DNA of 35,080 bases from Clostridia bacterium (GTDB taxonomy: Bacteria > Bacillota > Clostridia > Oscillospirales > CAG-272). Under the pieces are notes generated by a model. It saw nothing but the letters and a program-made list of their open reading frames with translations. It was not told the DNA's origin and ran no database searches. Location: positions 1-35,080 of the forward strand of contig JAFTCN010000033.1 in the NCBI GenBank assembly GCA_017454675.1, read 5' to 3'. The position numbers and the translations under genes are program-made. Each line of letters starts with the position of its first letter. Position 1 is the stretch's first letter. Shown here one piece after another: positions 16,120-24,057 of the stretch.

Positions 16120-17049
16120 TTATTCCCCTATGAACCGGAATATTTCTTTATAGATCGCCGGGTCCTGCGCGGTCATGCGCCCTACGGGCTTGTCTGCGAA
16201 ATAGGCTTTCTTCGCTTCGTCGGTCAGAAGCACCTTCTTCCGCACCAGGCGGCCGTATTCCCCGATCCACGCGTTCATGGTCTTCATCGCCTCTTCGGTG
16301 TACTGCGGGTGATGCCCCTTGCCGTTCACTGTGATCACCCGTGTGCCCGGGCCTCCCGCTTTCAGCACCCGGCCGGCATTATAACGGTAATTTACCATCG
16401 GGTCGTCGGTCGAATGGATCCACAGGATCCTGTCCGCAGTTTTCTTAAGATACTCCAGGTTGTCGATGCCGCCGAAGCGCGGGTCCAGCTTCATTTCATA
16501 CCGCTTCACGCGGTCTGCCAGCAGCCGTAGCCTGACGAATCCCATCATTTCATCGGAAATGCCGATGAAACCCGAGATGATGACTGCGCGCCTGACCCCG
16601 GGCGACAGATGTGTCACGGTCAGGGCGGTGTAGCCTCCAAGCGAGTGTCCGACCGGAATGATCTCCTCCCGCCCGCGGACCAGATCCAGCAGTTCCAGGG
16701 TGTCTTTAACGGGCGCGTTGACCGACGGAAGCCGTTCTCCTCCCGACGCGCCGCAGCCCGTGTAATCGAGAGTCAGCACGCGGAAGCCGGCCCGGCAGAA
16801 CGTCTCGATCTCCGCGAGATAGGCCGTGTGCCCCGGTCCCATCCCCGGGCAGAACAGGATCAGTTTGTCCGGATCGCTTTTTTCATACCTGTATGTGAAA
16901 TAACGGATCTGCACGCCCGCCGTATTGCGAAACGAGTCATCCATGCAGGAAAGTCCCGGAAAATCAGCCGTGCTGTAATACGGGATCGCCGTGTCCTTAT
17001 CAAAGCGTTGCAGAAAATTCTTCTTGTAGACATCAATTATCAGACCCAT
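16120..17049 (-). CDS. Alpha/beta hydrolase
   Basis: A 309-residue serine hydrolase without signal peptide. Visible elements are LILFCPGMGPGHTAYLAEIE (oxyanion loop), the nucleophile elbow IPVGHSLGGYTAL, ILWIHSTDDPMVNY with the acid, and VNGKGHHPQYTEE with the catalytic His. The N-terminal 55 residues precede the core and may form a lid. Family relatives act as esterases or acyl hydrolases; no substrate can be given. The start is well supported: AAAGGAG 6 nt before the ATG at 17049. It overlaps the end of the rhamnosidase gene by 17 nt, so the two are co-expressed, and it could de-acetylate the same glycan, which is inference. Confidence 0.88.
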   Translation of the reverse strand: MGLIIDVYKKNFLQRFDKDTAIPYYSTADFPGLSCMDDSFRNTAGVQIRYFTYRYEKSDPDKLILFCPGMGPGHTAYLAEIETFCRAGFRVLTLDYTGCGASGGERLPSVNAPVKDTLELLDLVRGREEIIPVGHSLGGYTALTVTHLSPGVRRAVIISGFIGISDEMMGFVRLRLLADRVKRYEMKLDPRFGGIDNLEYLKKTADRILWIHSTDDPMVNYRYNAGRVLKAGGPGTRVITVNGKGHHPQYTEEAMKTMNAWIGEYGRLVRKKVLLTDEAKKAYFADKPVGRMTAQDPAIYKEIFRFIGE

Positions 17050-19378
17050 TATTCACTCCTTTACGGATGCCCCGGCGGAGAGTTACCTTCCTGTGCCCGC
17101 CGCTCAGTTCTTCTTCGTACCGTTCATCCGTCACTTTCAGTTCAAGTTTCGACCGTACTCCCGGGGGAACCGAGATATCGAACACGACATCACTCCCGCG
17201 GCGCTCCCAGCAGACTGAGATCTCTCCCTCGGCGATATGCTGGCTGCAGCGGACAAAGGAAAGATCCTCCGGACAGTATGGGGAAACGGTGACCTGCGCC
17301 GGAGCCGTACGGTCGACGGTTATTCCTCCCGGGCAGCGGTAGAGGAAGGCGTCAGGGGATGCGAACATGGCGTGGCATCCGCTTCCGCTGCCGTCCAGGC
17401 CTTCGGTCAGAGTCGTTCTGTCCCCCGTTAGCATCTCAAGCTGCCCCGGGTATCCCTCGACCGTCATGACCCTCCAGGCTACGTCCTGTCTTCCGTACCG
17501 GCAAAGGACCCCGAAAAGCCGGCGCAGTCCCATTATGCCGACCATCGGGTGATATTTCGAGCCTTCGAGCATGGACAGCAGGGCGGCAAACGCCGCAGGT
17601 CTGTCTTTTTCGTCGAGAAGGTCCTCGGCAAGGACGAAGATCTGCGGGAACTGCCCTCCGAAGCCGAATACTCCGGTATCCCTGTGATAGTATCTGTCGA
17701 CCAGCGCGCGCCTTGATATCTCAAGGCTGTCTCTGAAACGGCGGGCGTCTTCACCGAAGTCCAGCCGCTCCGCGATCAGCGCCGTCAGCCGCAGCGTCTG
17801 ACAGTAGAACAGGGTACCGTAGTAAGGCGGGTTCTGCCGGTGCTCTTCGGGGCCTGGCCTGCGCGAGACCTTTGTCATCCCTTCGGGCATGTCGGGGGTG
17901 AACCAGTCTCCGTAAAAACCGAAGGGAACGAATCCGTCCTCGCACTGAGCGATATACGCCTCAGTGTGCTCCTTCAGCGCGGGATAATGCCGCTCGAGAA
18001 GAGAGCGGTCACCGTACCGTTTAAAGCACTCACAGAGGATGTCGGGATAGGCGAGGCTCCAGTCGGGCGAGGAGGCGACGGTCCCGAATGTAGGACAGAT
18101 CGTCTGCACCTGACCGGTCTTTGGGAGCCTGCCGATCCGGATATCCTCGAGCCAGTCGGCGTAGAGATCGCGCATATCGAAATTATACAGGCAGGCTTCG
18201 TCGACGGCGTAAGCGTCTCCCAGCCACGCTTTTCTCTCGTGCCGCTGGGGGCAGTCGACCGGGACTCCCTGCAGGCAGGCGAGGACGGTCCTGCGGTAGA
18301 CAGCGTGGAGCCGGTTCAGTCTTTCGTCACTGCATTCGAAGCTTCCGGTCGTGGCAACGTCGGAATGTACGCACAGGCTTTCCGCGGAGAGTATCCCGCA
18401 GTCGGGGGAGGAGACTTCGACCGTCATATAGCGGTATCCGTGCCAGCAGAAGCGGGGCATGCAGACTTCACCGGCGCCGCCGCGCAGGATGAAGACATCC
18501 TCGTTTCTGATCTTCGACAGAGTTCGTGTATCCGGCGTCCCGTCCGGGGAAAGAAATTCCGAGTACCGGATCGCTATTTCGTCACCTGCTTTTCCTCTTA
18601 CCGTGATCCGGGGAACGGCGGCGCCGTTTTCTCCGAAATCGAAGAGCGTCAGAGTGTCGGTGAGTTTGCGTGTACTTACCGGCGTCAGCGTCCGTACGGC
18701 GCGTACGGGCGGAGCCTTGCTTTCGGTAAGATTGTCAGTCGGCGCGTCAGTCGCGACGGCGGTTTTCCATTCGCTGTCGTCGAACCCGGGCTCGTCCCAT
18801 CCGTCGGGCTCAAGACGCAGGTCCTGCGTTTCTCCGTCGTAGACACAGCTGAAGGTCACGCTGCCGCGACTGACGCGCCAGCTGCCGTCGGTCTGTACGA
18901 CCTGCCTCCGTCCGTCGGAGAGGACCGCTTCAAGCTTTGCTAAGAGGCGGGGATTTCCGTACCACGCCTGCTGCCAGCCCCACCATTTCGGATTGCCTGA
19001 ATACCACCCGGGACCCAGCTCGACGGCTATGCAGTTTTCTCCCTTCCGGAGAAGCGAGGAAACGTCGTAAACGTCATATTTCACACGTTTGTAGTAGTCT
19101 GAGAGCAGGGGCGAAAACATCCTGGCGGGATCTGGAGATACGCCGTTGATCTTCAGGTAATAATATCCGAGACCGGCGATCGATATCTTAGCTTCCGACA
19201 CTTCTCCTTCGATAGGGAAGATCTTTCTGAACAGCAACGAGCCGCGCTCCGTCGGATCCTCTTCCTCCAGCGCGCGTCTTTTCATTTCCGATTCTGTACT
19301 GGGATCGTAGGGAGTGAAGCGGCCGTAGCCGTCCTTACCGTTTTCAAGTCCGATCCATACGCGTGAGTCGTTCATCAT
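17033..19378 (-). CDS. GH78 alpha-L-rhamnosidase
   Basis: A 781-residue family-78 enzyme that releases terminal alpha-L-rhamnose from pectic or other rhamnosides. Beta-rich domains fill residues 1-345 (ISIAGLGYYYLKINGVSP, then VFILRGGAGEVCMPRFCWHG). The (alpha/alpha)6 catalytic domain follows, with VDCPQRHERKAWLGDA (371-389), in which D375, E381 and D388 match the conserved acidic trio. The second catalytic region is TTLTEGLDGSGSGCHAMFAS. His380 replaces the Asp usual in the QRDER form of the motif. No signal peptide is present, so it is probably cytoplasmic. ATGs at 19378 and 19375 both fit; the ribosome binding site is weak. It starts 10 nt after the HAD remnant. Confidence 0.93.
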   Translation of the reverse strand: MMNDSRVWIGLENGKDGYGRFTPYDPSTESEMKRRALEEEDPTERGSLLFRKIFPIEGEVSEAKISIAGLGYYYLKINGVSPDPARMFSPLLSDYYKRVKYDVYDVSSLLRKGENCIAVELGPGWYSGNPKWWGWQQAWYGNPRLLAKLEAVLSDGRRQVVQTDGSWRVSRGSVTFSCVYDGETQDLRLEPDGWDEPGFDDSEWKTAVATDAPTDNLTESKAPPVRAVRTLTPVSTRKLTDTLTLFDFGENGAAVPRITVRGKAGDEIAIRYSEFLSPDGTPDTRTLSKIRNEDVFILRGGAGEVCMPRFCWHGYRYMTVEVSSPDCGILSAESLCVHSDVATTGSFECSDERLNRLHAVYRRTVLACLQGVPVDCPQRHERKAWLGDAYAVDEACLYNFDMRDLYADWLEDIRIGRLPKTGQVQTICPTFGTVASSPDWSLAYPDILCECFKRYGDRSLLERHYPALKEHTEAYIAQCEDGFVPFGFYGDWFTPDMPEGMTKVSRRPGPEEHRQNPPYYGTLFYCQTLRLTALIAERLDFGEDARRFRDSLEISRRALVDRYYHRDTGVFGFGGQFPQIFVLAEDLLDEKDRPAAFAALLSMLEGSKYHPMVGIMGLRRLFGVLCRYGRQDVAWRVMTVEGYPGQLEMLTGDRTTLTEGLDGSGSGCHAMFASPDAFLYRCPGGITVDRTAPAQVTVSPYCPEDLSFVRCSQHIAEGEISVCWERRGSDVVFDISVPPGVRSKLELKVTDERYEEELSGGHRKVTLRRGIRKGVNNGSDN

Positions 19379-19384
19379 TTCCGG

Positions 19385-19400
19385 TCACTCACTCACTCAC
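19385..19400. repeat. Tetranucleotide repeat (GTGA)x4
   Basis: TCAC four times on the plus strand, GTGA on the minus strand, at the junction between the HAD remnant and the rhamnosidase start. It supplies several overlapping TGA stops, and length changes could alter the spacing before the weak rhamnosidase ribosome binding site. Confidence 0.8.
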
Positions 19401-19760
19401 CTGCGACGGCCCCGCGGACGCTCTCCCAGCCGGCGCATCTCCGGTAGTTTCCGTTCGGGACGGCTCATAGACGCCTGACGGGCGGCCGGTAATGATTGAT
19501 ACCTCGTGCCCGAGGGAGATCCATTCGTTTACGGTCTCAGCGGCTCCCGGCGTAGCTTCGAGCGACATCAGTATCTCCGGATCGTGCCCCCGGAGCATCA
19601 GCCGCCGGTATTGTTCCTCATCAAGATCGAAAGACCTGTCCAGTTCAAAATAACGGATCCGGTCATAAGGCACATGCCTGTCGAACATTTCCAGCGCAAG
19701 CTTTGAGAATGCCCTTGCCGTCTCGCACAGGCAGTCGTCAAAATCAACATAGATACGCAT
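19389..19760 (-). pseudogene. HAD-family phosphatase with internal deletion and frameshift
   Basis: The first 100 residues are a normal HAD (5'-nucleotidase-like) start: MRIYVDFDDCLCETARAFS with the DxD nucleophile motif and VSIITGRPSGVYEPSR with the Thr motif. Then the reading turns into an unrelated Thr/Ala/Gly-rich tail. Shifting frame at 19455-19460 instead gives PNGNYRRCAGWESVRGAVAG and a stop at 19393, which resembles the C-terminal end of this family. The middle, including the Lys and acidic motifs III and IV, is absent; relatives as I recall run to about 190-200 residues. I infer an out-of-frame deletion of roughly 70-80 codons, possibly through the short repeat TCCCG. The product would be inactive. 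Confidence 0.7.
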
Positions 19761-19816
19761 TATACCATGATCTCACTTTCCGGGATACCGGATCCGTCAG
19801 TATGACCCCGCTTCCC

Positions 19817-20782
19817 CTATTTCACGAGCTGCCCCGGCAGCTTCAGCTTCACCTTCGGCGGAAAGCTTCTGTCGAACTCTTCGCACTCCGCCTCGTCGAC
19901 ATAGTATCCCGCAGGAGTCTGATATATTCCCCCGGCGGCATTGTCGAGATACCCGGGTCTCAGCTCGCGGCAGAGGAAGAACGACGCGTCGGCGCCCTCG
20001 GGCAGATCGTGGTATTTTATCCCGAACTTCGACGCGTAATCGAACCCGCTCCCGCCGTAAAAGCCGATGTTGCCCTCGAAGAGCACCGCTCCGAAGCCCA
20101 TCGCGGAAGCGGCCTCGAGCGAACAGTCGAGCAGCTTTCTGCCGTATCCCTGCCGTTTGAGACTGTTTGCGATACAGATCGGGCCCATCGTGAGCACGGG
20201 GATCTTCCAGCCGCTCTCCTTTACTATGACGGTCTTCATGAAGATGTTCTGACCGATGATCCTCCCGTCCTTTTCCATGACGACGTCGAGATCGCGGACG
20301 AAAGCTTCGTCGTCGCGAAGAAGGTGGATAACATAGTGTTCGAGGCAGCCGGGCCGGTAGACGTTCCAGAAGGATTCCCTGACGAGCTCTTCGACCTCTC
20401 TGTGATCCTCATCCCTCTCGGGTCGTATGACGAATCCCTTTTCTTCGTCGGTGCGAAGGGCTTCCGCCCTGAGAAAGTGTTCAAAGCGGCTCCTCAGCAG
20501 CGGGATCCCGTCTTCGATCCACCATTCGCCGCTGACGCCGCCCGACGTCATTCCGCCGTGGGCGAAGCGGTCCACTATGATGAATTCGCTCCACGCCCCC
20601 GTCATTTCCTTTTTGTTTCCGGACAGCGAATAGAATTCTTTTTTTATGAAGCGCTCAAGGTCGTCCGGAGTCGCGATATCCTCTTTTCCGTCGATCAGGC
20701 CTTTGAGGTGGTCCCAGAAATACGGGTCTCCCCGCATGCCCCACTGAAAGGGTCTTACTTCGAACAATGCTGATTTTTTCAA
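19817..20782 (-). CDS. Fusion of an uncharacterised domain with a GNAT acetyltransferase
   Basis: A 321-residue protein in two parts. Residues 1-112 contain FEVRPFQWGMRGDPYFWDHL and SGGVSGEWWIEDGIPLLRSR, a pattern I know only from stand-alone hypothetical proteins of Clostridia. Residues about 117-321 form a YhbS-like GNAT domain: FVIRPERDEDHREVEELV, then VLTMGPICIANSLKRQGYGR with the acetyl-CoA loop, and AVLFEGNIGFYGGSGFDYAS. The frame is continuous with no internal start needed. The GNAT half probably acetylates a small molecule; the N-terminal half may sense or bind a partner. It lies 80 nt downstream of the coupled operon 20863-25138 and 56 nt upstream of the HAD remnant. Confidence 0.85.
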   Translation of the reverse strand: MKKSALFEVRPFQWGMRGDPYFWDHLKGLIDGKEDIATPDDLERFIKKEFYSLSGNKKEMTGAWSEFIIVDRFAHGGMTSGGVSGEWWIEDGIPLLRSRFEHFLRAEALRTDEEKGFVIRPERDEDHREVEELVRESFWNVYRPGCLEHYVIHLLRDDEAFVRDLDVVMEKDGRIIGQNIFMKTVIVKESGWKIPVLTMGPICIANSLKRQGYGRKLLDCSLEAASAMGFGAVLFEGNIGFYGGSGFDYASKFGIKYHDLPEGADASFFLCRELRPGYLDNAAGGIYQTPAGYYVDEAECEEFDRSFPPKVKLKLPGQLVK

Positions 20783-20862
20783 TGTGTGAGTCTCCTGCAG
20801 AAGTTTTTCTCTTTTTTGCAGCGGAGGGAACGGCCGGCGCCCCGCTGCCGGTTTCGGCGTAT

Positions 20863-21495
20863 TCAGGTCTGCTGGCTGCCGCCGTTTCTTTCGCTTTCCT
20901 CTTTTTTTATCCAGGCGTCGAGAAATCTAATCTGCTCCGGCGTGTGGAACCAGTGCTCCCCGTCCTTAAGGACGGTCAGACGGGCGCCGGTCCGCCGGGC
21001 GAAACGGATCACGTCGGTCTCGCGCACCAGGCTGTCGCGCAGACCGTAAAGGATCGCCGCGGGAGCCTCCCATCCGGCCGGATGCTCTCTGACGTATGAA
21101 AGATACTCCCGGGAAAGGACCTCGCCGGACGCGGTCTTTATCATTCCTTTTTCCTTCAGTTCTGCCTCGCTCCTGCCCTCCGCCCAAAGCATATCGAGGA
21201 TGAGCCGTTCCATGTCGGTCACGGGAGATATGAAATACGCCTTATCGACGAACCGGTCGATCCCGGCCGCGGCGGAAAAATAGGCTCCGATGCTGTTTGC
21301 GATCAGTGTCACAATGCCGTATTTCTTTTTCAGATCCGAAAAATAACCGGCGAACTCCTCCGTCGCCTCCCACGGCGTCGACGATCTGTAATCGAAGCCC
21401 AGAACGTCCGAGTCGGGGAACAGCGGGATGAAATGCTCCGCCTCGTCCGCGCTTCCGCCCTTACCGTGGACGTATACGGCGGCTTTTTTATTCAT
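20863..21495 (-). CDS. Small alpha/beta hydrolase
   Basis: A 210-residue cytoplasmic protein of the serine-hydrolase fold: KKAAVYVHGKGGSADEAEHF at the start, the nucleophile elbow VTLIANSIGAYFSAAA (Asn-Ser-Ile-Gly in place of the common Gly-His-Ser), AAILYGLRDSLVRET with the acid region, and LKDGEHWFHTPEQIRF with the catalytic His. Relatives are uncharacterised esterase-like proteins. Its ATG at 21495 overlaps the phosphorylase stop by 4 nt (ATGA), so it is translationally coupled. The longer in-frame reading up to 21675 lies inside the phosphorylase gene and is not real. Confidence 0.87.
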   Translation of the reverse strand: MNKKAAVYVHGKGGSADEAEHFIPLFPDSDVLGFDYRSSTPWEATEEFAGYFSDLKKKYGIVTLIANSIGAYFSAAAGIDRFVDKAYFISPVTDMERLILDMLWAEGRSEAELKEKGMIKTASGEVLSREYLSYVREHPAGWEAPAAILYGLRDSLVRETDVIRFARRTGARLTVLKDGEHWFHTPEQIRFLDAWIKKEESERNGGSQQT

Positions 21496-22250
21496 TTCGC
21501 GATATACTCCGCAAGAGCGAGGGCGATGTCGAAATGTCCGACGTCGTGCTGACCGCCCTTCTTTCCGTTTTTGTTGCGGGCGTCCCACTCGGGGGCGTCG
21601 AGAAGATCTCCGCTCGTAAAGAAAGCGTAAAGCTCCAGTCCGCGGAAATCGCACATCGCCTGAACGCCGGCGCATTCCATTTCCACCGAAATGCAGCCGT
21701 CCGCACGCCTTTTTTCAAAGTTGCCGCGGGTCTCCCGGTAGAAGGCGTCGGTGGTCCAGGTCTTTCCCGTAACGAACGGAAGCCCGTTTTCCTTCATGAA
21801 CGCCTCGACGGTACGCCAGTTCTTCACCTTTACGTAATCCGACGCCGGCGCGTAGTGATAGGAGGTCCCCTCGTCGCGGTAGGCGTCGGTCGGGACCATG
21901 ACTTTTCCGCGGGCGATCTCTTTATTGAGGCAGCCCGCCCCTCCGAAAAGGACGAACTTCCGGCAGTCGAGTTCTGCGATCACGTCCTCGATAAGAGCGA
22001 CGGTGACGGGCGCCCCCACGTAGGTCCTGTAAAATGCTGTCCTTTTCCCGTTCCGCTCGATAAGATACACCGGCGTGCGTCCCGTCGCGCAGAAAAGCGC
22101 CGCGATCTCGCCGGAAGCATAGTTGTCTCTGACGAACGCCTCGATCTCGTGGGAAAAAGTAATGATGCAGGCGTCGACCTTCGGCGCGTTTTCTTTGCGC
22201 CGACGCTCGATTATCGCCGGAGTAAGATTGTCGAAAGAATCGGTGATCAT
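21492..22250 (-). CDS. Nucleoside phosphorylase (uridine phosphorylase-like)
   Basis: A 252-residue PNP/UDP family enzyme that cleaves nucleosides with phosphate, releasing ribose-1-phosphate. Motifs seen are VYLIERNGKRTAFYRTYVGAP, then KFVLFGGAGCLNKEIARGKV (phosphate and ribose loop), and CISVEMECAGVQAMCDFRG with the ribose-binding Glu. The segment FTSGDLLDAPEWDARN corresponds to the base-binding end. Uridine or purine specificity cannot be decided. It overlaps the GH32 gene upstream by 4 nt and the hydrolase downstream by 4 nt, in the tightly packed operon 20863-25138. Confidence 0.9.
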   Translation of the reverse strand: MITDSFDNLTPAIIERRRKENAPKVDACIITFSHEIEAFVRDNYASGEIAALFCATGRTPVYLIERNGKRTAFYRTYVGAPVTVALIEDVIAELDCRKFVLFGGAGCLNKEIARGKVMVPTDAYRDEGTSYHYAPASDYVKVKNWRTVEAFMKENGLPFVTGKTWTTDAFYRETRGNFEKRRADGCISVEMECAGVQAMCDFRGLELYAFFTSGDLLDAPEWDARNKNGKKGGQHDVGHFDIALALAEYIAK

Positions 22251-23731
22251 GATATCTTTTTCTCCTTTCCTCTGCGAAGGACCTTGACGCTGACCGCGCC
22301 GGGGCCCGGGTCGAAGGTCTTCGACAGCACGTCCTCCTCAGCCTCGACAGCCCCGTAAAGGAGGCCGTCGGACGAATAATACTCGATGATCCCGTGATCG
22401 ACGGTGAAGAGCGACGGCGCGGGACCGTCCCCGGTGCCGATCCGCGTCCCTCCGATACGCACCTCCGCGGGAGCCGCCCCGGGACCGCGTTCGATCTTTA
22501 TCGCGCAGGGAGAGCCGTCGAGCGGTATTTCTCCCGCGCCGGCGTCCGCAGGCAGCGCTGTTTCATCCGTCAGGTGATCCCAAAGTTCCCGGACCGGCCG
22601 CAGCGCGACGCGCGGGCCGCCTGAGGTCTCCTTCAGAGAGAGCTCCGCCGGTACCGACATCATGCACCGAAAGCCGCCCCGGTCGTTTTTCGTGCGGAGC
22701 CATGCGACGCTTATCACCCGGTCTCTGACCCCCGAATATGTCTGCGCAGCGTAGGGGAGCTTTGTTGCGTAGGCGGCGAGCACCCCGCTGTCGGGCGTGA
22801 ACCTGTATCCGTCAAAATCTCCCGTCATGTAATAACCGTCGGCGGACCAGAAGATCCACTTTTTTCCGCCCCTGAAGGGCAGCGGGAAAAGATCGGGGCA
22901 CTCGCGCATGCCTTCGGCGGCGAAACGCTGGGTCTCGGTCCAGTGAAGCAGATCGGACGAGCGCAGCAGGGCAAACTCGTATCCGTCGAGAAAGAGCGCC
23001 ATGACGTACCCGCCGCTCTCTTCGTGATAGAAGACCTTCGGATCGCGGTTCCCGCCTTTAATATGCCCGACGGCGCAGCAGCGTTTTTCAAGCGTCATGC
23101 CGCCGTCGGTCGAAACGGCGACGCGCTGTGTGCGTTTGGCGCCGCGTTCGGCCGACCAGAGATTGGTCCCTCCGGCGGCGGTGTAAAAGAACAGAAGCGC
23201 GTCTTTTCCGAAACCGGCGGCGTTTTTCTCATCTTTAAGTCCCGATCCCGAGTACATCGTGCCGGTGTCGTCCGGGCAGAGCGCCGCGCCGCAACGGGTC
23301 CAGTTTATCAGATCGCGGCTGACGGCGTGTCCCCAGTGCATGTTGCCCCAGACGGTGCCGTAGGGGTTCCACTGGTGGAAGAGATGATAGACTCCGTCCG
23401 AAAAGACCAGTCCGTTGGGATCGTTGATCCAGCCGGCGTCTGCGGTGAAATGCAGCTCCGGCCGGTATGGATAAGCGACCTCAGGCTTGTCCGGGCGGCA
23501 GACGAGCCGCACGCACAACCCTTCGTCGAAATCTCCCCGGATAACTATCTCTTTGCCCGTGTATTCCTTCATGTCGGCGGCAAACCGGAAGTCTGGCTCG
23601 CCCTTCGCGAGCTTCACGTCGGCCTCGCCGATCTTTTCTCCGTCCGCGTAAAAATTCAGTTTTACCGGGGCGGCGTCCCTGCCGAAGGGGATCCACAGGT
23701 ATCTGCCGGTGATCTTCAGAGTTATTTCCAA
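22247..23731 (-). CDS. GH32 fructan/sucrose hydrolase
   Basis: A 494-residue family-32 glycosidase for beta-fructosides (sucrose, sucrose-6-phosphate, levan or inulin oligomers). A beta-rich N-terminal extension (1-90) precedes the five-bladed propeller: ADAGWINDPNGLVFSDG with nucleophile D104, GGNRDPKVFYH with D230 as the transition-state stabiliser, and MRECPDLFPL with acid/base E277. A beta-sandwich follows (about 400-494). No signal peptide is present. The start is a TTG at 23731 with GAGGG 10 nt upstream; reading in frame further upstream merely shadows the DUF3795 gene. It overlaps that gene by 10 nt and the phosphorylase gene by 4 nt. Specificity is not decidable from sequence. Confidence 0.93.
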   Translation of the reverse strand: MEITLKITGRYLWIPFGRDAAPVKLNFYADGEKIGEADVKLAKGEPDFRFAADMKEYTGKEIVIRGDFDEGLCVRLVCRPDKPEVAYPYRPELHFTADAGWINDPNGLVFSDGVYHLFHQWNPYGTVWGNMHWGHAVSRDLINWTRCGAALCPDDTGTMYSGSGLKDEKNAAGFGKDALLFFYTAAGGTNLWSAERGAKRTQRVAVSTDGGMTLEKRCCAVGHIKGGNRDPKVFYHEESGGYVMALFLDGYEFALLRSSDLLHWTETQRFAAEGMRECPDLFPLPFRGGKKWIFWSADGYYMTGDFDGYRFTPDSGVLAAYATKLPYAAQTYSGVRDRVISVAWLRTKNDRGGFRCMMSVPAELSLKETSGGPRVALRPVRELWDHLTDETALPADAGAGEIPLDGSPCAIKIERGPGAAPAEVRIGGTRIGTGDGPAPSLFTVDHGIIEYYSSDGLLYGAVEAEEDVLSKTFDPGPGAVSVKVLRRGKEKKIS

Positions 23732-24057
23732 TTCAGGTTTTCCCTCGCCTCGGCGCTGTTTTCGGTGATCTGCCCGAGCTTTCCGCAGCTCTTCATTTCT
23801 TCGCACCCGGCGCAGGTTTCGATGCTCTTTTTCAGCGCGCACTGCCTGATAGGGCAGAGAAGATCGCAATAGGGCGTCTTTTTTCCGTCGACTCTGCAGC
23901 CCTCGCAGTTTATCATTCCGGGTGTGATCTCCACGCCGTTGAGCTCCGACCATTCGGCGGCGACCTTCCTCCGCAGTCCGTCGTCGTTATTCAAAGTCGC
24001 GATCCTCGCCTCGCACATCTCACAGTCGAGCCCGCAAAATCCGATTAGTTCTTTCAT
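23722..24057 (-). CDS. DUF3795 Cys-rich protein
   Basis: A 111-residue protein with a dense set of cysteines: FCGLDCEMCEA near the start, NCEGCRVDG, YCDLLCPIRQC, and TCAGCEEMKSCGKL, ten or more in all. This is the pattern of the DUF3795 family, predicted to bind zinc or an Fe-S cluster; function unknown. Its ATG shares one base with the stop of the lysozyme gene (TAATG), so translation is coupled. It precedes the GH32 gene with a 10-nt overlap. Confidence 0.92.
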   Translation of the reverse strand: MKELIGFCGLDCEMCEARIATLNNDDGLRRKVAAEWSELNGVEITPGMINCEGCRVDGKKTPYCDLLCPIRQCALKKSIETCAGCEEMKSCGKLGQITENSAEARENLNWK

